Shown here one piece after another: positions 25,565 to 34,237 of a stretch of DNA of 64,000 bases. The notes below the pieces were generated by a model. The model made no database searches and had not been told where the DNA came from. It saw nothing but the letters and a program-made list of their open reading frames with translations. Position 1 is the first letter of the stretch. Each line of letters starts with the position of its first letter. The stretch is taken from contig CALGBY010000062.1 in the NCBI GenBank assembly GCA_937886445.1, positions 1-64,000 on the forward strand. Reading direction: 5' to 3'. Source of the stretch: an uncultured Clostridia bacterium (lineage in GTDB: Bacteria > Bacillota > Clostridia > Christensenellales > Aristaeellaceae). The position numbers and the translations under genes were made by a program.

Positions 25565-27057
25565 AAAAAATAAGCAGACTTTTCGAAAAAAAAGGGATCC
25601 GGTTCCGTTATGGTTCAGGTGCTGTACTGCTCTCGCTTCTTGTAGCCTTCGTATGTGTACTGATCGTTCTTCTTGCCGATACCGCTGAAGAAAAATGGGC
25701 TCTCACCGCGGACCTTTCATTCAACAGTGCCACCGTACAAAGTGAGCAAACCGACCGTATTCTATCTTCGCTTGATAAAAATGTGCATGTGATCCTGGTA
25801 TCAGACGGCACCTCGGATGCTGATTCGCTGTATGGCGAAACAGATACGCTGCGAATGCTTCTGAAACGCTTTTCCGCCGGATCAAATCATTTTTCTTATT
25901 CAGAGCAGAAGCTTGTCAACAATCCTTCTCTTGTATCCAGATATCGTGATTCTCTCGGAAAAAGGGAAATATCAGACCATTGTCTGATCATCTGCTGTGA
26001 GGAAACAGATCGCGCGCGGATACTTGACTCGAATGATTTTTATGTTCTTTCATATGACAGCGATTATAATGTTACGGTATCCGGCTTTCAATATGAAAAA
26101 GCGATCATGCAGGCAGTATTGTCTGTTACATCGGATACGCTCCCCTGTGTACAGGTCCTTTGCGGTCACGGCGAGGTTTCGCGTGATCAGCTGGCTGCTT
26201 TTGAGCAGAAAATGTACGACGCTGCGTTTTCTGTCTCCTATATCACGCTTTCTGAGGTGGATGTTCCCGATCCCGGCATGCCGTTGTTCATCTTTTCCCC
26301 GAAATATGATCTTTCCTCCTCTGATGCCGATAAGCTCATTGCTTTCGCCGACCGGGGCGGGGATCTGTTTGTCACATACGACATTTCCGCCGATCTCTCT
26401 TCTCTTCCTGTTTTTGATTCATTGCTGCTTTCCTGGGGGATCAGCCCGGCCGCCGGAGTTGTGGTCGCCGACGCGGATACCGACGGATACTGGGCGCAAA
26501 AAGACACGGATGAGGATCGCCTGTATATCCTCCCGGTCCTTGTTCGTTCTGATAATACCTCCGCTCTCCTGAGTGCCGGTGAGGATCGTTACCTGATGAT
26601 CGGCGCGAGGGCATTCACAGAGAACAATACCGATAACAGTAATGTACAGTTGCAGAATATTCTTGTTACTGACAGAGCATGGGTGCGTGATTACTCGGAC
26701 GAACTGGATACCGTGGAAATGCAGGCCGGAGACCTGTACGGAAACCTGGCCGTTGCCCTGCTCAGCACAAAGGTGATGCCCTCCGGTGAAAGGAGCGAAC
26801 TGTTCATATCAGGCAACACGGTCATGTTTACCGAGCAATGGATGTATGACAATACCTCCTCCGCCTCTCTGATGCTTTATATCACTCAATCCATGAGCAG
26901 CGTCCGTCAGCAGGATCTCAGTATCATTCCGCGTTCCGCTGTTCGTGAGGGGCTCAGTTTTTCACAGCTCACACTACCGATGATACTTGTCTTTGCTATT
27001 CCGTTTCTCATTCTCATTATTGCTTTGATCATTCTTATTCCGAGGAAACACAGATAG
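25561..27057 (+). CDS. GldG-like ABC-type transport auxiliary protein
   Basis: 498 residues: short basic N-terminus, one membrane helix (about 18-40), a large extracytoplasmic domain and a C-terminal helix (about 475-494) followed by PRKHR. The extracytoplasmic part follows the GldG/Gldg fold: an early DLSFNSATVQSEQTDRILSS with the SxQT turn, VHVILVSDG, then CVQVLCGHGE and a GGDLFVTYD segment. GGAGG lies five bases before the ATG at 25561, which decides the start; an upstream frame extension lies inside the permease gene. It probably forms part of the transporter rather than a free binding protein. Confidence 0.85.
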   Translation: MKKISRLFEKKGIRFRYGSGAVLLSLLVAFVCVLIVLLADTAEEKWALTADLSFNSATVQSEQTDRILSSLDKNVHVILVSDGTSDADSLYGETDTLRMLLKRFSAGSNHFSYSEQKLVNNPSLVSRYRDSLGKREISDHCLIICCEETDRARILDSNDFYVLSYDSDYNVTVSGFQYEKAIMQAVLSVTSDTLPCVQVLCGHGEVSRDQLAAFEQKMYDAAFSVSYITLSEVDVPDPGMPLFIFSPKYDLSSSDADKLIAFADRGGDLFVTYDISADLSSLPVFDSLLLSWGISPAAGVVVADADTDGYWAQKDTDEDRLYILPVLVRSDNTSALLSAGEDRYLMIGARAFTENNTDNSNVQLQNILVTDRAWVRDYSDELDTVEMQAGDLYGNLAVALLSTKVMPSGERSELFISGNTVMFTEQWMYDNTSSASLMLYITQSMSSVRQQDLSIIPRSAVREGLSFSQLTLPMILVFAIPFLILIIALIILIPRKHR

Positions 27058-27058
27058 T

Positions 27059-28588
27059 ATGCAGCCGATCAGAAAGAAAAAAAAGCATAGTATGCCCCGG
27101 TCGCTTCGCTATATCCTGCCCGCAGTGCTGGCAGTACTGTGCATCGCGGCGCTGATCCTGCTGAAAGGCAGTACGGACAGAATACCTGATACGGAAACGG
27201 GCAAACAAAAAGAAGATATTCCAAACCCGGCCGTTGAAAGCAGGGAACAGGAAATACATGCGCTTTCCGCTTACGGCGAAGATATGCTGTTCTCGATATC
27301 AGTCCGGCCGGACGAAGGAGAACCCTATATGCTCTCCTATTCCGGCGGTAATCTTTATCTTGACGGGGATACCGATATGCCTGTCAGAAAAGCGTTTGCC
27401 CCGGATATGATCTATTACGCGTCCGAGCTGCCGGTCATGGAAAATGTGTGTGACCTGTCTTCTCCCGATTCGGCGGGGCTCTCACTTTCTGATTTCGGGC
27501 TTGATCCCGCGTGCTGCCGCGTGACCGTCACCTGGCAGGACGGCAGCAGCAAAACGGTCGATTTCGGTGATCCTGTCATGCAGGGCAACTTTGTGCGCTA
27601 CTATATGGCGGAAACCGGTTCGGATACGGTATGGCTGGTATCCTCCGATATGTATGACATGCTCACACTGAAAAAGCATATGCTTCATGAAGTCTCCTTC
27701 TCTCTGCCGGATCCTTCACTTATCGACAGGGTATCCTTTTATTCCGAAAATGAAGAAGACTGTTATTCGCTTGTTCAGAAGGACAGCCGGTGGTATGTGG
27801 AGAGAAACGGACTCTGGCCTGCCGATGCTGGAAAAATGCAGCAGTTTCTGAAAAACTTCGCACGCATATCGTTTTCGTCATGGATCGGTGAAGCGGATTC
27901 CTGTTCACCCGGTCAGTATGGCTTTGATACTCCCCGCCTTGAGATAACGATCACTGCCGCTCCCACCCGTATAGACGGCTATGATGAAAACGGACAGTTC
28001 ATTTCCGCCGTTCAGGAAGGCAAAGAATATCACCTGACCGTCGGAAACGATTACAGTACCTCCGCGTTTTACTGCATTCTGGACGAAACAGTATATATCG
28101 CGACCCGCTTCTCTCTCGGTTTTCTTATCTCAGAGGAAGCCTCATACTATGAAGCGGCAAACCCGGTCAATATCCCGGCAAACGCGCTTTCTTCCGTAAC
28201 GGTAAGCTCATCAGGCAATGAAAGCCACGCCTATTCTCTCTCTTTTGATGAACGCGTTCTCCCGAACGGTCAGTTGGAAACAGACAGTAATACAGGCGAA
28301 TACATCTATGACATCTCCGTCACAAAAAACGGCACCGCGATCGACACGATCGGTTTTCTCACCTGGTATTCATCGGTAACAAAGCTTGCCGGAACAGTAC
28401 AGGCCGGCGGCATATCGATCCCGCCTGATACCGAGCCTCTTTATACAATAACAGTTCACACGGGAGAAACCGTCAGAACAGTAGAGTTTATCCCGTATGA
28501 CAGCGTTTTCTGCATTATCAGATCAGACGGTTGCGTCAGATATCTGATCGAGACGGCACAGCTTACCGTACTGGGTAATTGTCCGTAA
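27059..28588 (+). CDS. DUF4340-type membrane-anchored protein
   Basis: 509 residues, with a very basic N-terminus (RKKKKHS), a membrane helix at about 18-40 and a large extracellular beta-rich domain. The repeated pattern L-x-x-FGLD-P...V-x-x-x-DG (LSLSDFGLDPACCRVTV, then QYGFDTPRLEITIT) is typical of DUF4340, proteins encoded with GldG-like genes. It starts one base after the GldG stop. Function is unknown; a role as extracellular adaptor or substrate receptor of the transporter is inference. Confidence 0.75.
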   Translation: MQPIRKKKKHSMPRSLRYILPAVLAVLCIAALILLKGSTDRIPDTETGKQKEDIPNPAVESREQEIHALSAYGEDMLFSISVRPDEGEPYMLSYSGGNLYLDGDTDMPVRKAFAPDMIYYASELPVMENVCDLSSPDSAGLSLSDFGLDPACCRVTVTWQDGSSKTVDFGDPVMQGNFVRYYMAETGSDTVWLVSSDMYDMLTLKKHMLHEVSFSLPDPSLIDRVSFYSENEEDCYSLVQKDSRWYVERNGLWPADAGKMQQFLKNFARISFSSWIGEADSCSPGQYGFDTPRLEITITAAPTRIDGYDENGQFISAVQEGKEYHLTVGNDYSTSAFYCILDETVYIATRFSLGFLISEEASYYEAANPVNIPANALSSVTVSSSGNESHAYSLSFDERVLPNGQLETDSNTGEYIYDISVTKNGTAIDTIGFLTWYSSVTKLAGTVQAGGISIPPDTEPLYTITVHTGETVRTVEFIPYDSVFCIIRSDGCVRYLIETAQLTVLGNCP

Positions 28589-28679
28589 ACGTTAAACTGC
28601 ATTTCATTTCCCGTTTCACATTCTGTAAACCGGTGTATTTCATCACGGCTTTGTCCGAGCCTTTTGGGCACATTGAAAA

Positions 28680-29549
28680 TCACAGGTCAAACAAACTGAG
28701 CTGCCTGCCTTTCTCGGGCATTTTTCTGATACTGTCCAATATTTCACCGGCTTTATACATTACTCCGTGATCCGCGCATTCTTTTTCAAATATCGTTTTC
28801 AGTTTCCGGTCGTTTTCGGAAAGACACTCATAGCTGTTTTGGTATGTCTGCACATAGCGCTGCTTTATCCCGGGAAAGTATTCATCCAGCTTTGCATAAA
28901 AGTATTCTCTGTCTCCGGCGCGGAGGGTCACTCCAAAGCCCATGTTCACGATCCCCTGTACACCGGCATCAAAGCAAAGTTCCAGTATGCTTTTCAGGTT
29001 TTCTTCTGTATCGTTGATAAACGGCAATATCGGAGTCAGCCATACAACAGTCGGGATCTTCCGCTTCTGAAATTCCTTCAGCACCCGGTATCTTTGTTCT
29101 GTTGAACAAACATTCGGCTCGATCATGCGGCAAAGCTTTTCATCACAGGTCGTTATTGTCACCTGAATGACCGCTTTTGTTTTGCGGTTGATCTGTTCAA
29201 GCAGATCGGCGTCTCTCAAAACCAGATCGGATTTCGTCTGGACCGCTGCACCGCAGGAATACCTGTCGATTATTTCCAGGCATTTTCTTGTTATGAGCAT
29301 TCTTTCCTCGCACGGCATATACGGGTCACACATGGACCCCGTAGAGACCACACACGGCTGCCTTTTTCTTCTCAGTGCTTCCTCCAGCAGCTCGGGAGCG
29401 TTTTCCTTTACCTCGATATCCTCAAACGGCACCGGAGTATGATAGCATTCAGAACGCCCGTCACAGTAGATACAGCCGTGTGTACATCCCCTGTATACAT
29501 TGATACCGTTGAGATGAGACAGTATCCCCTTTGCCTGAACAAATTTCAT
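28680..29549 (-). CDS. Radical SAM protein of the SPL-like family
   Basis: 289 residues. The radical SAM cluster motif is CTHGCIYC (C22, C26, C29), which holds the [4Fe-4S] cluster that cleaves S-adenosylmethionine. The frame YRGCTHGCIYCDGRSE, the GSMCDPYMPCEE segment and VWLTPILPFINDTEEN match uncharacterised Rv2578c/SplB-like radical SAM proteins common in Firmicutes. The C-terminus ends QLSLFDL. The ATG at 29549 has GAGGGAAG upstream and begins MKFVQAKGIL, the family's usual N-terminus; a 36-codon extension to 29657 is possible but unsupported. Substrate unknown. Confidence 0.88.
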   Translation of the reverse strand: MKFVQAKGILSHLNGINVYRGCTHGCIYCDGRSECYHTPVPFEDIEVKENAPELLEEALRRKRQPCVVSTGSMCDPYMPCEERMLITRKCLEIIDRYSCGAAVQTKSDLVLRDADLLEQINRKTKAVIQVTITTCDEKLCRMIEPNVCSTEQRYRVLKEFQKRKIPTVVWLTPILPFINDTEENLKSILELCFDAGVQGIVNMGFGVTLRAGDREYFYAKLDEYFPGIKQRYVQTYQNSYECLSENDRKLKTIFEKECADHGVMYKAGEILDSIRKMPEKGRQLSLFDL

Positions 29550-29961
29550 TTTTCTTCCCTCTTCCCGGCCACAGGCCGCACGGAGTTTCTCACCGGCCTG
29601 CTTTTCGGTCACTTCTGTTCCGGATAAAGAAATCCTGTGATTAAGTGAACGCATCATACGGTGCGAAATGTATCAACATCATTTCGTCCGCCACGTTTTT
29701 TCGGCAATTATGCATGATCATTCGCGCGACCGGCCATCTGCAGTTGATAATTTTCAATTCCATATGTGAACATCAGTTCCCATATAATATACACCCTGAA
29801 AACGCATATGTCAATGCCTGTCTGTTCAGTAAAGGTCGATCCATATATCTGTTTCACCCGCGTTCATACATCAAAAAAACAGCATATACAGACAACGCGT
29901 TATATAATAAATACGGCTCTGCTGTCATATGCCGCAGGCACGCCGGTTTCTGGAGGAAAAA
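29550..29961. other. Gap without a confident gene
   Basis: 412 bases between the radical SAM start and the small ORF at 29962. The right half is AT-rich and has a TATAAT at 29903-29908 that could be the -10 of the downstream pair, but no good -35. Frames through this stretch on the plus strand look like non-coding sequence. I see no hairpin or repeat worth calling. Confidence 0.5.
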
Positions 29962-30096
29962 ATGTTCACTGATCAACATCACGATCCGGGTTTTCCTTTT
30001 CCCAATGCTGAATATATTTTCGGCACGCTCTTAAATTCATATGAAAACGATCCCGAACATATCAAAAATTACCAATCTTTCGGTGTAAACACATGA
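29962..30096 (+). CDS. Small protein, 44 aa, translationally coupled to the next gene
   Basis: ATG at 29962 follows GGAGG by five bases and opens 44 codons ending in TGA at 30094-30096, which overlaps the start of the next gene by ATGA. The product begins MFTDQHHDPG and ends YQSFGVNT; it is polar, with PFPNAEYIFG and ENDPEHIKNY segments, has no membrane helix and is mildly acidic. Strong ribosome binding site, good start spacing and ATGA coupling support a real gene. I do not recognise a family. It may help or regulate the P-loop protein encoded next. Confidence 0.65.
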   Translation: MFTDQHHDPGFPFPNAEYIFGTLLNSYENDPEHIKNYQSFGVNT

Positions 30097-30635
30097 ATAT
30101 ACTTATTTTCGGTGCCCCCGGAAGCGGTGAAAGCACGCTCGGGCAGGCATTAGCTGAATCAATGGATTATTTCTTTATGGATACGGATGATTACTTCTGG
30201 CTGAAAAGTCCAGTACCGTATTCACGGAAAAGGGACACCGCGGAAGGTCTATGCCTGATGCGCAGGGATATCGAAACGCACAAAAACTGTGTGATCGCCG
30301 GTTCCGTATGCGGCTGGGGCGATGAACTGATTCCGTATATTGATCTGTCTGTCTGGCTTCAGACAGATACATCGATCCGTATAGAGCGAATATGTGAGCG
30401 TGAGGAACGCCTGTTCGGGTGCCGTGCAGACCCCGGCGGGGATATGTACCGTCAGTTTACGGCATTTCTGGATTACGCTAAGCAATACGACACAGCGGGC
30501 GAAAAAGTGCGCAGCCTTGCTCAGCATTCAAAATGGGTAAAGCTGCTGCCGTGCAGCACGCTGCTTCTGGACGGAGCGGCCTCCGTGTCTGAAAACATAG
30601 CGCTGATAACGGAACGCATCCGCGATTTGACCTGA
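30093..30635 (+). CDS. P-loop kinase-like protein with altered Walker A
   Basis: 180 residues with the layout of a small nucleotide or metabolite kinase (adenylate kinase/AAA_18-like): MNILIFGAPGSGEST at the N-terminus, MDTDDYFW after the first helix, VIAGSVCGWG, the lid-like RIERICEREERLFG, and a C-terminal helix. The P-loop reads GAPGSGEST (8-16): the invariant lysine (GK[ST]) is glutamate. A single base change (AAA to GAA) would do this. The rest of the fold is intact, so the protein may be inactive, bind nucleotide differently, or this may be a recent mutation. The start overlaps the stop of the 44-aa ORF. Confidence 0.75.
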   Translation: MNILIFGAPGSGESTLGQALAESMDYFFMDTDDYFWLKSPVPYSRKRDTAEGLCLMRRDIETHKNCVIAGSVCGWGDELIPYIDLSVWLQTDTSIRIERICEREERLFGCRADPGGDMYRQFTAFLDYAKQYDTAGEKVRSLAQHSKWVKLLPCSTLLLDGAASVSENIALITERIRDLT

Positions 30636-30636
30636 A

Positions 30637-30681
30637 AAAGATCCTCCAGCTGATCAGATCTGCAGCAGACGGAGGATCTTT
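30637..30681. terminator. Bidirectional terminator
   Basis: AAAGATCCTCC (30637-30647) pairs perfectly with GGAGGATCTTT (30671-30681). It separates the convergent kinase-like and histidine phosphatase genes. Confidence 0.8.
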
Positions 30682-30688
30682 CTGATAT

Positions 30689-31453
30689 TCAGTATTTCCT
30701 GATGTTTTCCATTCCGTTTACTTTCCAGTCTGTAGAATCGATCCCGTTATAGCATTCCGGAAACAGGCCCGCCATAGACCGGTATTCTCCGTTTTCTTCA
30801 AGATGCGTGCAGTCTCCGAGCCTTGTGATCCTAAAGGCGACCTTCCCCTTTTCTCTTTCCTCTGTTACCAGCTCCGTGAGAGAGGAAGGGAGACAAAGCG
30901 TCCTCTGCCACAGCAGCATGGGCGAAATATCGCAAAGATAGGCCGCGAACGCCATCTGCACTGCAAAATGTGAAAAGACGGCGATCGTTATTGTTGTATT
31001 GTTTTCACACTGCCATACAGGTCCGTTTTTGAAAAAACCGTATCCGGCCATCAGAGCATCAGCACCGTGCTTGGTTTCCTCCCAGATTTCTCTGACATTC
31101 CCGCCGTTATATGCCGGAATATCCGCCCATCCTTCGCTGTCGAGCACACCCGGCTGTCCGGGCCATTGATCCTGAGGCCAGTCCCAGGGAAGCGATGTGC
31201 CGCCTGTGATCCCGCTTGCGGGTATACGCGCTCTGAATTCAGGCAGCCACGGAAGACAGACCGCCTTGAGCCCGAGTCTCTTCAGCGTATATTCCGCCGT
31301 TTCTCTTGCTCTCCCGAGCGGAGAGACATAGACATCCCGTATATCGTATTTTTCCAGCCTCCGGCTGAGCAGTTCGGCCTCATGTTTTCCTTTTTCTGTC
31401 AGACTGTCTTTTTCGTAATCCGGTTCTCCGTGACGAAGCAAAAGAATTCTCAT
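30689..31453 (-). CDS. Histidine phosphatase (phosphoglycerate mutase-like) family protein
   Basis: 254 residues. The catalytic RHGE motif (7-10) begins MRILLLRHGEPDYE; SPLGRARETAEY (about 44-55) holds the second phosphate-binding arginine, and the C-terminal histidine is probably in VFSHFAVQMA. The family removes phosphate from small molecules or proteins through a phosphohistidine; sub-specificity cannot be told. Length is slightly above the 200-230 usual for cobalamin-type (CobC) members. Single gene between a terminator and the repeat at 31481. Confidence 0.88.
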   Translation of the reverse strand: MRILLLRHGEPDYEKDSLTEKGKHEAELLSRRLEKYDIRDVYVSPLGRARETAEYTLKRLGLKAVCLPWLPEFRARIPASGITGGTSLPWDWPQDQWPGQPGVLDSEGWADIPAYNGGNVREIWEETKHGADALMAGYGFFKNGPVWQCENNTTITIAVFSHFAVQMAFAAYLCDISPMLLWQRTLCLPSSLTELVTEEREKGKVAFRITRLGDCTHLEENGEYRSMAGLFPECYNGIDSTDWKVNGMENIRKY

Positions 31454-31480
31454 GCCGACCTTCCTTCCAAATCATCTAAA

Positions 31481-31640
31481 GAAGCGCTGATCAGTTGAAG
31501 CAGACTCAGATGCGAGTGAATCTTGCGCAAGATGCGACCGCAAAAATCGAAGGTTTACCGGAGGCAAATCAAGATTTTTAAGGAAAGCAGATTGTACAAA
31601 AGGCACCGCAGATGAGCCTGACAAATGAATCAGTGTTTCC
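31481..31640. repeat. MITE-like element with imperfect terminal inverted repeats, 160 bp
   Basis: The left end (from 31481, GAAGCGCTGATCAGTTGAAG) and the reverse complement of the right end (GAAACACTGATTCATTTG from 31639) match over about 36 bases at roughly 70%, including shared CTGAT, CAG-CTCA and TGCG blocks. The interior has nested hairpins: AATCTTGCGCAAGATG (31519-31534) and AAAAATC...GATTTTT (31552-31580). It contains no ORF. A non-autonomous transposable element or a structured intergenic repeat are the simplest readings. Clear target-site duplication is not visible. The rest of the 31454-31820 gap holds the promoter at 31717. Confidence 0.55.
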
Positions 31641-31716
31641 CCAAAAATCTATTCTATCAGCAAACGCTGAATAATCAATCTTTTGTTTATATTTCCTGAA
31701 TTATTATCAACAGGCA

Positions 31717-31745
31717 TTGAAACACTGCATATGTTATGTTATGAT
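31717..31745 (+). promoter_or_regulatory. Promoter of the phosphatase/HATPase pair
   Basis: TTGAAA (31717-31722), 17-base spacer, TATGAT (31740-31745) with an extended -10 TGT directly before. It is 76 bases upstream of the TTG start. Confidence 0.7.
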
Positions 31746-31820
31746 TTATCCGAAGAACGGTTTTCGGTTTCATAGGCACCGTTTCGTCCATATTTATTTC
31801 AGAAAGAGGGAAATCATTCC

Positions 31821-33767
31821 TTGCTGCATAAGAACCGGAAAAGGATCACCCACATCATTCAGTCACGGCTTTTGATCATTATGCTCGTGGCATTTCTTGT
31901 CAGCGCTCTTTTCATCTGGTTTTTTGAAACTTCACTTTGCAAGCGGAACGCGGCGCGTGTACTGCTGCAAAACCTTTCGGATGTTTCTCAGGATGTTTCC
32001 GATTCCGTTGACAACGGTCTTCTGGCAAAAACAATAACGATCACGGCCGATCTCAGCTCGACGCTCAACGATATGCTGAGCAGAGTCAAAAACGCCGATT
32101 TTCAGGCAAGTGACATATTAACAGACGAATATCCCATTGATATAGCGTCTCTTCAAAGCCCTGTCGATATGATCCCTCATATTTTTGTCATGGATTCTGA
32201 ATTTCTGAGATCATACGCGGCATCATACGGTGCTACGGAAATCAGCTATATCGACCCGAACGGGATCATTACTGCCTCATCCAATCCGGAATTTATCGGT
32301 TTTGACATGCACAGCGGAGAACAATCGCGTGAGTTCCTCTGCCTTTTGGACGGAAGCCGGGATACCTTTATTCAGGAATACCGCAGTATTGCAGCCGATC
32401 CGACCCAATTCAGGCAGTTTGCCGGAGCGGCCGCGGATTTCGGCGGGTTCTTCCAGATCAGCTACGATGAGGAAACGCTGGAGGGAGATATCGCCGTACT
32501 CGCGGAAAATGTCACCGCGAACCGGCATGTCGGTGAAACCGGCGGGATGATCATATTTAACTACTTCAGCAAAATGGTATCCCTGCCGAAATCGCTTTCC
32601 GGCGAGGTATTCACTCCGGATGATCTTGGGATCACCGCGCATCCAAAGGGAATGATCTATCCGCATACGATCAAGGACACAGAATGCTATTGCCTGTATG
32701 ATATTATCGACGGTTATCGTGTATTCGGATATATGCCTATCGCCGAAACGCTGAATTCGCGTAATGTTTCGGTAAAAATGCTTTCTGTCGCGGTAGCAGT
32801 CACACTGATCTGCGTCCTGTTCATGGTTTACCGCCTTCTCAGCAAAGTAGTGATCAAAAACCTGAGCAAGGTAAACGCCTCCCTTTCCAAGATCGCCGAC
32901 GGTGATCTCAGCGAAGCGGTCAATGTAAGAGAAAACAGAGAGTTTGATTCTCTCAGTACCGATATCAACGCAACTGTTGACACCCTGAAACGCTATATAT
33001 CCGATGCCGAAAAGCGTATTGACGCGGAGCTGGCGCTGGCGAAAGCTATTCAGCACAGCGCCCTTCCCTATGTTTTCCCGCCCTTCCCGGACAGAAAGGA
33101 TTTTGACATCTGGGCAGATATGTTCACAGCAAAGGAAGTCGGCGGAGATTTTTACGATTTCTTCTTTGCCGGCCCCTCTGTATTGGCCTTCCTGATCGCC
33201 GATGTATCCGGTAAGGGTATTCCTGCGGCAATGTTCATGATGCGGGCAAAAACACTGATCAAATCCTACGCCGAAAGCGGATTGCCTCTTGCTGAAGTGA
33301 TCTCCACCGTAAACCGCAAGCTATGTGAAGGCAATGATACAGAACAATTCGTTACGGCATGGATCGGCTTTCTTGATACAAAAACAGGCGAAGTGGAGTT
33401 CATCAACGCCGGCCACAATCCCCCTCTCCTCTGTTCTCACGGGAATGTATCATGGCTTCGTACAAAGCCGGGTCTGGTGCTTGCGGCTTTCGACAGCGTC
33501 CGCTATAAAAGCGGCTCATTTCATATGGATCCGGGCGATACGCTCTTTCTCTACACAGACGGTGTAACGGAGGCATGTGACGCAAACGACACGCTCTTTG
33601 GCGAGGAAAGGCTCTATCGATCCCTGTGTGATCTTAAGGACGCCGCACCTGAAGAAATATGCGGACGGATCAAAAAGGATGTGGACGCATTTGCCTCAAA
33701 CAGGGTCCAGTTTGATGATATTACGATGCTTTGCCTGAAGTACATAGGAGGCACTGATCATGAATGA
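31821..33767 (+). CDS. Membrane sensor PP2C/SpoIIE-type serine phosphatase with HAMP domain
   Basis: 648 residues: membrane helix (about 17-36), an extracellular sensing domain (about 37-315), second helix (317-337), HAMP linker (about 340-392, IADGDLSEAVNVRENREFD) and a C-terminal PPM/SpoIIE phosphatase. Metal ligands are in AKEVGGDFYDFF (about 437-448) and IADVSGKGIPAAMF (about 459-472); INAGHNPPLL is also conserved. Such phosphatases dephosphorylate an anti-sigma antagonist in partner-switching. The start is TTG, with AGAGGG ten bases upstream; no ATG in this frame gives a full first helix. It overlaps the HATPase gene by eight bases. Confidence 0.92.
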   Translation: MLHKNRKRITHIIQSRLLIIMLVAFLVSALFIWFFETSLCKRNAARVLLQNLSDVSQDVSDSVDNGLLAKTITITADLSSTLNDMLSRVKNADFQASDILTDEYPIDIASLQSPVDMIPHIFVMDSEFLRSYAASYGATEISYIDPNGIITASSNPEFIGFDMHSGEQSREFLCLLDGSRDTFIQEYRSIAADPTQFRQFAGAAADFGGFFQISYDEETLEGDIAVLAENVTANRHVGETGGMIIFNYFSKMVSLPKSLSGEVFTPDDLGITAHPKGMIYPHTIKDTECYCLYDIIDGYRVFGYMPIAETLNSRNVSVKMLSVAVAVTLICVLFMVYRLLSKVVIKNLSKVNASLSKIADGDLSEAVNVRENREFDSLSTDINATVDTLKRYISDAEKRIDAELALAKAIQHSALPYVFPPFPDRKDFDIWADMFTAKEVGGDFYDFFFAGPSVLAFLIADVSGKGIPAAMFMMRAKTLIKSYAESGLPLAEVISTVNRKLCEGNDTEQFVTAWIGFLDTKTGEVEFINAGHNPPLLCSHGNVSWLRTKPGLVLAAFDSVRYKSGSFHMDPGDTLFLYTDGVTEACDANDTLFGEERLYRSLCDLKDAAPEEICGRIKKDVDAFASNRVQFDDITMLCLKYIGGTDHE

Positions 33768-34170
33768 GATCGTTGTTGACGCGGTAAGAGAAAACCTGAC
33801 CAGGGTAACAGAGTTTATCAACGCCTTATTGCGGGAATATGATTGCCCGGAACGGGCAATGTTCCAGATCGATCTTGCCGTTGATGAAATATTCACCAAC
33901 ATCTCTGATTACGCCTATCAAAACGGGATCGGCACCGCCACTGTACAGGTCGAGATCCTGAAAGAGCCGCTCGGCGCAGCCATCACATTTCTTGACAACG
34001 GTACACCGTATAATCCGCTTCTAAAGGATGACCCGGACATTACCTCCTCCGCGGAAAAAAGGCCGATCGGCGGTCTCGGGATCTATCTGGTCAAAAAAAC
34101 AATGGATTGTGTCACATATGAATATAAGGACGGCAAGAATATCCTTACGGTAACTAAAAGCATCGTGTAA
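33760..34170 (+). CDS. RsbW/SpoIIAB-type anti-sigma HATPase kinase
   Basis: 136 residues, a single HATPase domain of the anti-sigma regulatory factor family. The N box LAVDEIFTNISDYAY (E43, N47), the G1 box FLDNGTPYNP (D79) and GGLGIYLVKK (104-113) are intact, so it should bind ATP and phosphorylate a protein partner. With the SpoIIE-type phosphatase upstream it forms a partner-switch pair. The third part, a STAS antagonist (RsbV/SpoIIAA type) and the sigma factor are not in this window. The eight-base overlap suggests coupled translation. Confidence 0.92.
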   Translation: MNEIVVDAVRENLTRVTEFINALLREYDCPERAMFQIDLAVDEIFTNISDYAYQNGIGTATVQVEILKEPLGAAITFLDNGTPYNPLLKDDPDITSSAEKRPIGGLGIYLVKKTMDCVTYEYKDGKNILTVTKSIV

Positions 34171-34226
34171 AAAACAGCGGTGTGTGCACCCCGGTTCCGT
34201 TACCGGGTACACATACCGCTGTTTTT
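34170..34226. terminator. Bidirectional terminator
   Basis: AAAAACAGCGGT (34170-34181) pairs perfectly with ACCGCTGTTTTT (34215-34226), with inner TGTG/CACA and CGGT/ACCG pairs. It separates the HATPase gene from the convergent ftsY. Confidence 0.88.
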
Positions 34227-34237
34227 GTATCACTTTT

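Noticed and set aside
29645..30034. 129-codon plus-strand frame before the kinase-like gene
   Set aside because: No ribosome binding site and poor composition; the 44-codon frame at 29962 has a strong site and coupling instead.
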